Shown: piece after piece, positions 6,589 through 10,430 of the stretch
Numbering within the stretch: the stretch's first letter is position 1
Layout of the letters: every line of letters begins with the position of its first letter
DNA from: CANLBN01 sp050298695
GTDB lineage: Bacteria > Pseudomonadota > Gammaproteobacteria > Pseudomonadales > Cellvibrionaceae
Assembly: GCA_050298695.1 (NCBI GenBank)
Contig: JBNKUQ010000099.1
Location: 1 to 10,430 of the forward strand
DNA length: 10,430 nucleotides
Direction: 5' to 3'
Translations under genes and position numbers: made by a program
Notes under the pieces: generated by a model
What the model saw: only the letters and a program-made list of their open reading frames with translations
Told to the model about the DNA's origin: nothing
Databases searched by the model: none

Positions 6589-6620
6589 GCCGCTAGCTGA
6601 ATCGCGGCTAAAAAATCTTT
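6589..6620 (+). terminator. Weak possible terminator after the small secreted protein gene
   Basis: GCCGC (6589-6593) pairs with GCGGC (6604-6608) over a 10-base loop, followed by an AT-rich tail TAAAAAATCTTTTATA. The stem is only 5 bp and the tail is not a clean T-run, so this is weak. It lies in the 152-base spacer between the convergent secreted-protein and thiF genes, where terminators are expected. Nothing else was recognised in that spacer. Confidence 0.25.
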
Positions 6621-6681
6621 TATAGCTTGTATATTTATTCTCATGGTTACCCATCGATTAAATTAAAATAATGCTTCCGCA

Positions 6682-7830
6682 TCAGGGGGTTAAGGTATGA
6701 CGCAATAATGCCACTAGGCCATTATCTAAATGCTGTGCCATAAACTGATGTTGCTTTAACAAGGTAACAGCTTTAGCACTACGTGCACCACTCTGGCAGT
6801 AACACAGAATATGCTTATCGCTATCAAGCTCGGCCAGTGCTTTTGGCAGCTGATCGAGAGGAATATGCTCCCCTCCGATGTGAAAAGCACTACGCTCTTC
6901 AAGACTTCGAACGTCCAGCAACAGCGTTTTGCCACTATCACGCTGCAACATAAATTCTTCTGGGGATAGACCCGGTTTCCCAATTTCGCAATGTGAATCA
7001 GGAGTATTAGCAAACTCTACTTTTGCGCATGCGCCCTTAGAGGCGGATTTACTACAAACCGGACAATCTTGGTGCTTAGCCAAGGTTATTTTTTTAAAAC
7101 TCAAATCCAAGGTTTCAACCATCATTAGGGTATTGATCAATGGACAGGGTAAACCAACGAGGTACTTAATCGCTTCATTTGCCTGCAAACAACCTAAAAA
7201 GCCTGGCAACACCCCCATGACACCCGCTGTATTGCAGTCAGCAACACCTTGGGGTGGCTCTGGAAAAAGGCAACGAAAACACGCCGCATTATCACTGTAT
7301 CCGGGAACAAATAACGCACATTGCCCAGAGAACTGATAAATGCTCGCGAATAACCAAGGCTTATTTTGTTTTACGCAAACCTCATTGATTAGGTAGCGGG
7401 TTGTAAAGTTATCCGTGCAATCTAGTACTAAATCAACCTGAGCCACTAATTCATCTGCTTGCTTGGGCGAGAAATGCTCAGAAATGGCGGTGACGTTAAT
7501 GTCTGGATTCAGTGCTAGTAAGGTATCACGAGCACACTCTGCTTTTGACTGACCGAGCTGTGTGGTTTTAAAAAGGATTTGGCGTTGCAGGTTAGTTAAG
7601 TCGATCGTGTCGCCATCAATTATTGTTATATGACCAACACCTGCAGCCGCTAAATAAAATGCGACTGGGGAACCTAAACCGCCCGCTCCCACCATTAATA
7701 CCCTAGACTGTTTCAGGCGCACCTGACCCTCAGCCCCCACTTGCGGAAGCTGTATATGGCGAGTGTAACGAAGCCACTCAGCAGAAGAAAAACTCGTATC
7801 AGCCATTTTATTTGTCACTTTATTTATCAC
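6682..7830 (-). CDS. thiF: ThiF/MoeB-type adenylyltransferase with C-terminal rhodanese domain
   Basis: This enzyme activates the C-terminal Gly-Gly of the sulfur carrier ThiS by adenylation, ready for sulfur transfer. Of its 382 residues, about 1-255 form the E1-like domain: nucleotide loop GAGGLGSP (48-55), DGDTIDLTNLQRQ (72-84), DCTDNF (137-142), Cys199 in DCNTAGVMG (matching the ThiF cysteine) and zinc pairs C184/C187 and C256/C259. About 285-382 form a rhodanese domain with active-site loop CQSGARS (345-351), so it may carry the persulfide itself. MoeB-like use for molybdopterin is possible, but the thi context favours ThiF. The longest reading starts at GTG 7830, whose codon overlaps the thiDE stop (GTGA). 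GTG 7818 and ATG 7806 (MADTSF) are alternatives, and ATG 7806 fits typical family N-termini better. None has a strong ribosome binding site. It is the last gene of the thi operon. Confidence 0.9.
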   Translation of the reverse strand: MINKVTNKMADTSFSSAEWLRYTRHIQLPQVGAEGQVRLKQSRVLMVGAGGLGSPVAFYLAAAGVGHITIIDGDTIDLTNLQRQILFKTTQLGQSKAECARDTLLALNPDINVTAISEHFSPKQADELVAQVDLVLDCTDNFTTRYLINEVCVKQNKPWLFASIYQFSGQCALFVPGYSDNAACFRCLFPEPPQGVADCNTAGVMGVLPGFLGCLQANEAIKYLVGLPCPLINTLMMVETLDLSFKKITLAKHQDCPVCSKSASKGACAKVEFANTPDSHCEIGKPGLSPEEFMLQRDSGKTLLLDVRSLEERSAFHIGGEHIPLDQLPKALAELDSDKHILCYCQSGARSAKAVTLLKQHQFMAQHLDNGLVALLRHTLTP

Positions 7831-9377
7831 TGTTTATTTAAGGCAACTTCGCAAGCCACATTAGGTTTACAGACTAACTCTTTATTTTTGTTGAAATAAT
7901 TAACAAATCCAGAGGCTGCATCAAGGGGCTTATCAGCCAGAGTAATTGCCGTAATCATGGCGATACTATCGACACCAGTGACGGCTACATCCTCAAATCG
8001 TTGTTGATTAATACCACCAATAGCCACCAAGGGATAATCTAATACTTGCCGCCAATAAGTCAGCCCATGTAAGCCATGGGGTATCCAAGGCATCGTTTTG
8101 GTATTGGTGTGATAAACCGGACCACAGGCGATATAGGAAGGTCTATAAGTATGCGCTCGAGCCACTTCATAATGACAATGGGTACTAATACCCAGACGCA
8201 GGCCTGCCTGATGGATTTGGTTAATATCCGCATCATCCAAATCTTCCTGACCTAAGTGGACGCCATAAGCCCCCAATTCAATCGCTAATTGCCAGTAGTC
8301 ATTAATAAACAAACGCATCTGGTGCTGTTGTGCTAAACGAGTGGCCTCGATAAGCTCCTGTCGCAACGCCTGTCCCTCCAAGTCTTTGACTCGTAACTGA
8401 ATAGTGGAGATACCCGATGCGGCTAAATCCGCTATCCAGTGAGCGCGCTCCACTACGGGATACAACCCCAAGAGCGGCTCATTACAATTGGGAAAAGGCG
8501 CTGACAGACTCTTTGTTAGCGGGGAGAATGAAAGACAGGGCAAATCCCCTTGTTCATTCGGGAAATGCGTAATATTAACGGGTCCATAAGCCTCTTCATC
8601 GGGCTTATTGACCGAATAAGACTGCCGCAGACCCTGACTAATCGCCATTTTGCCAATAACGACCGCATCATAGAGCGAATAACCCATAGCAATTGCCGAG
8701 GTAATCGCAGAGGCTAGCGCGCAACCGGTGCCACGTTGGCTGGCCGTATTGACCTTGTCACTGGTCAACCAAAATGAGCGAATGCCATCGCTGAAATAGT
8801 CGGCGACAATAGCGTTTTCCGAGTCCGTTCTTTCTGAAAAAGTCCCATGGCCACCTTTAATCAAGACAGCTTTCACCCCCATAGACAGCAAGTGATTCGC
8901 AGCAATAACGATATCGTCGTTGCTGTTAATGGAGCAGCCTGTTAGCTTCTCTGCCTCGATAGTATTGGGCGTCAACAAGGTGGTATGTGGAAATAGCGAT
9001 GCACACAGGACATCTATAGTCCCAGAGGACATAAAGCTACCACCACTACTACTACCCAGCACAGGGTCCAGCACAAAAGGAAGGGATATCGTGGAAAGCC
9101 AGTCGGCAATGGCATGACATTGACCTGGAGAAGCCAGCAGGCCCGCTTTTACAGCCTGGATTGATAAACCCGCCACCGCCTCAAGCTGATCGCCAAAGGC
9201 CTCCGGGCTCACCGGATTGATAGCCAATAGTGCGGCATTATTTTGTGCAGTATTTGCGGTAACGACGGATAGACTATGAACACCCATTGCCGTCTGGGCT
9301 CTCACATCCATTGCCATACCCGCTAAACCTGCAGAATCGCTAGCAGAAAAATTTAAAACAAAGGGGCGCTTAGTCAT
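7827..9377 (-). CDS. thiDE: Bifunctional HMP/HMP-P kinase and thiamin phosphate synthase (ThiD-ThiE fusion)
   Basis: This is a 516-residue fusion of two successive thiamin enzymes. Residues about 1-270 are ThiD (ribokinase fold), which phosphorylates hydroxymethylpyrimidine and its phosphate: SASDSAGLAG (11-20), VLDPVLGSSSGG (102-113), TPNTIEAEKLTG (136-147), LIKGGHGTF (172-180) and the catalytic RGTGC (215-219). Residues about 300-495 are ThiE, which joins HMP-PP to thiazole phosphate: IQLRVKD (326-332), GVHLGQEDL (372-380), LGISTH (395-400), the phosphate-binding GPVYHTNTKTMPW (419-431) and VAIGGI (451-456). The linker at about 270-300 shows no motif. Both halves look intact. ATG 9377 fits the ThiD N-terminus although the ribosome binding site is weak. 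It starts 29 bases after the thiG stop, and its TGA overlaps the GTG of thiF. Such fusions are known in bacteria, so this is not itself novel. Confidence 0.94.
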   Translation of the reverse strand: MTKRPFVLNFSASDSAGLAGMAMDVRAQTAMGVHSLSVVTANTAQNNAALLAINPVSPEAFGDQLEAVAGLSIQAVKAGLLASPGQCHAIADWLSTISLPFVLDPVLGSSSGGSFMSSGTIDVLCASLFPHTTLLTPNTIEAEKLTGCSINSNDDIVIAANHLLSMGVKAVLIKGGHGTFSERTDSENAIVADYFSDGIRSFWLTSDKVNTASQRGTGCALASAITSAIAMGYSLYDAVVIGKMAISQGLRQSYSVNKPDEEAYGPVNITHFPNEQGDLPCLSFSPLTKSLSAPFPNCNEPLLGLYPVVERAHWIADLAASGISTIQLRVKDLEGQALRQELIEATRLAQQHQMRLFINDYWQLAIELGAYGVHLGQEDLDDADINQIHQAGLRLGISTHCHYEVARAHTYRPSYIACGPVYHTNTKTMPWIPHGLHGLTYWRQVLDYPLVAIGGINQQRFEDVAVTGVDSIAMITAITLADKPLDAASGFVNYFNKNKELVCKPNVACEVALNKQ

Positions 9378-9406
9378 ATCAAGAGTACTTATTCAAGGCT
9401 GCAAGA

Positions 9407-10258
9407 CTATTTTTGATGCCAGAAAGGCGTACCGATTGTTGGCGTACTGGGCTTAGCGAGGTCTCTTTCGGCAATAACACCCGATTCGTAGGCCGCCCTA
9501 CCTGCCAGCAAGGCGTATTTAAAAGCCTCAGCCATGCGTACTGGGTCAGACGCTTGCGCTACCGCTGTATTTAATAAGACACCGTCATAACCCAATTCTA
9601 AGGCCTGAGCAGCATGGGAGGGTTTACCAATACCGGCATCGACAATTAAGGTGATATTGGGCAGGCGCTCACGAATCGTTTTAAGCGCGTAAGGATTTAG
9701 TAAACCTTTGCCCGTACCAATGGGAGATCCCCAAGGCATAAGGATACGACACCCGGCCTCTACCAATTTTTGGCAAAGCACTAGGTCATCCGTGCAATAG
9801 GGAAACACTTCGAAACCCTGAGAGATCAGCTCTCTAGTGGCCTCTAGCAAAGCAAAGGGGTCTGGCTGTAAGTTGTATTCGTCACCAATGACTTCTAATT
9901 TTATCCAATGGGTACCAAATACCTCTCGTGCCATTTGTGCCGTCGTTACCGCCTCTTTAACGGAATGACACCCTGCGGTATTAGGTAAGATATTGATCGG
10001 TAAAGCCTGCAGTAATTGCCAAAAATCATGACCACCGTCACAAGCGGCATTTTGTCGTCGTAAAGAAACGGTGATTACTTCAGACCCAGATGCTTTAATG
10101 GATTCTTGCATAATTGTCGGTGATGGATACAATGCGGTTCCAATCAACAACNNNNNNNNNNAAGCCACAATAGACTGCTGCATGGTCTCTGGCGAGGGAT
10201 AAAGAGCTGAGCCGATGAGCAAACGACTGTTAACTGTTTTTTCTGCTAATTGCCACAT
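9407..10258 (-). CDS. thiG: Thiazole synthase ThiG, interrupted by assembly gap and with doubled N-terminal segment
   Basis: ThiG condenses deoxyxylulose 5-phosphate, dehydroglycine and ThiS-thiocarboxylate sulfur into the thiazole ring. The body (numbered through the gap) is complete: VITVSLRRQN (61-70), LPNTAGC (91-97), the Schiff-base lysine K120 in WIKLEVI, phosphate-binding GSPIGTGKG (177-185), VDAGIGKPSHAAQALELG (206-223) and the ending KPSTPTIGTPFW. The N-terminus is odd. Residues 12-32 (RLLIGSALYPSPETMQQ through IVA) are repeated in diverged form at 37-56 (LLIGTALYPSPTIMQESIKA), with four unknown residues between them that come from ten Ns. Family members have this segment once, and the 283-residue total is about 20 longer than usual. 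The open frame across the Ns is therefore not evidence of a real 283-residue protein. The left part lacks roughly its first dozen residues, and the right part is the start of another thiG copy or allele. It follows thiS in the operon. Confidence 0.85.
   Translation of the reverse strand: MWQLAEKTVNSRLLIGSALYPSPETMQQSIVAXXXXLLIGTALYPSPTIMQESIKASGSEVITVSLRRQNAACDGGHDFWQLLQALPINILPNTAGCHSVKEAVTTAQMAREVFGTHWIKLEVIGDEYNLQPDPFALLEATRELISQGFEVFPYCTDDLVLCQKLVEAGCRILMPWGSPIGTGKGLLNPYALKTIRERLPNITLIVDAGIGKPSHAAQALELGYDGVLLNTAVAQASDPVRMAEAFKYALLAGRAAYESGVIAERDLAKPSTPTIGTPFWHQK
10104..10228 (-). repeat. Duplicated, diverged thiG 5' segment flanking the N gap
   Basis: The two stretches either side of the Ns both encode the ThiG 'LLIG(S/T)ALYPSP' segment. 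Over 20 aligned codons I count about 25 base differences in 60 (roughly 58% identity), many of them third-position or synonymous, with about 13 of 20 amino acids kept. They are homologous sequences from clearly different gene copies or organisms, not an exact overlap of two contig ends. Confidence 0.8.
10152..10161. other. Assembly gap (ten Ns)
   Basis: Ten consecutive N characters lie inside thiG. A round ten-base run is usual for scaffolders when the true distance is unknown, so neither the length nor the join should be trusted. Sequence to the right (the start of thiG, the intergenic spacer and the end of thiS) may not be adjacent to, or from the same genome as, the sequence to the left. 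Confidence 0.97.
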
Positions 10259-10364
10259 AATTAAAACCTAGCTGCAAGCTTCTCCTACATCACATAAGTC
10301 AAACGTTAATCACATACCTTCTTGTTTTTCTTGAAGCTAGCGGCTGGCAGCTAGCAGCTTTCCC
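10259..10364 (-). promoter_or_regulatory. thiS-thiG spacer with small hairpin and direct repeat
   Basis: This 106-base spacer is long for two neighbouring thi genes. It holds GCTAGC (10336-10341) and GCTAGC (10350-10355) around an 8-base loop, a 6-bp hairpin with no following U-tract on the minus strand. It also holds ATCACATA twice (10289-10296 and 10309-10316, 20 bases start to start). A moderate ribosome binding site (TAGG) precedes thiG. I see no TPP riboswitch elements here. The hairpin may be a small mRNA-processing or REP-like element. Confidence 0.4.
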
Positions 10365-10430
10365 CTATCCCCCCTGCATAGGAACTAACAATTCAATCCG
10401 ATCACCTTCTTGTAAATGAGTATTCTCATA
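10365..10430 (-). CDS. thiS: Sulfur carrier protein ThiS, C-terminal fragment
   Basis: Twenty-one codons and a TAG stop remain at the right edge: YENTHLQEGDRIELLVPMQGG when read on the minus strand. The 'L-x-x-G-D-x-I-E-(L/I)-x-x-P-x-Q-G-G' pattern ending in Gly-Gly is the tail of ThiS, the ubiquitin-fold sulfur carrier. Its terminal glycine is adenylated by ThiF and converted to a thiocarboxylate that ThiG consumes. The first two thirds of the protein lie outside the window. Position immediately before thiG on the same strand supports the call. This sequence lies on the far side of the N gap, so its linkage to the rest of the operon depends on that join being right. Confidence 0.9.
   Translation of the reverse strand, partial: YENTHLQEGDRIELLVPMQGG

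Noticed and set aside
6929..7336. 135-codon plus-strand open frame inside thiF
   Set aside because: It is antisense to strongly conserved ThiF motifs and has no recognisable domain or ribosome binding site.
10152..10258. True N-terminal extension of ThiG
   Set aside because: The extra residues repeat the segment that follows and are separated from it by Ns, so an assembly artefact or second gene copy is more likely than a longer protein.
10259..10364. TPP riboswitch before thiG
   Set aside because: The conserved thi-box elements (such as CUGAGA and the later ACCUGA...GGAUAAUGCC segment) are absent; any riboswitch would be upstream of the first operon gene, outside the window.

Overview
The window looks like about 10.4 kb of a gammaproteobacterial chromosome. 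Base composition is moderate, the genes are tightly packed, and the gene set is a Gram-negative one: LolCDE lipoprotein export, a PilZ protein and an ATP-dependent thiamin thiazole pathway. The order DUF2062 / lolCDE / PilZ resembles, from memory, the arrangement in Pseudomonas and relatives (Cellvibrionales-like marine bacteria would also fit). A run of ten Ns at 10152-10161 shows that this is a draft scaffold, possibly from a metagenome.

Layout. On the minus strand, positions 1-1143 hold a two-gene unit: a DinB-like putative metalloprotein followed by an OlsB/hemolysin-like GNAT acyltransferase that runs off the left edge. A gene-free stretch (1144-1468) carries a 29-bp tandem repeat with a palindromic core and an 8-bp inverted repeat, and leads into a plus-strand DUF2062 membrane protein. 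Tail-to-tail with it lies the minus-strand operon lolC-lolD-lolE (5253 down to 2027), which encodes the ABC machine that releases lipoproteins from the inner membrane. Upstream of lolC, 5301-5465 is bounded by two inverted REP-like elements. A PilZ-domain gene and then a small secreted protein gene with a GTG start read rightwards.

The right third (6682-10430, minus strand) is a thiamin operon: thiS, thiG, a thiD-thiE fusion and thiF fused to rhodanese. ThiF adenylates the C-terminal Gly-Gly of ThiS, and the fused rhodanese domain probably hands over sulfur. ThiG builds the thiazole ring, the ThiD half phosphorylates the pyrimidine, and the ThiE half joins the two into thiamin phosphate. thiC, a dehydratase or oxidase for the glycine imine, and any TPP riboswitch would lie beyond the right edge.

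Most of the window is housekeeping, and I did not find a convincing undescribed system. The items most worth checking are the doubled and clearly diverged N-terminus of ThiG across the N gap (probably a scaffold misjoin), the two intergenic repeat structures, and the PilZ protein whose two c-di-GMP motifs lie unusually far apart.
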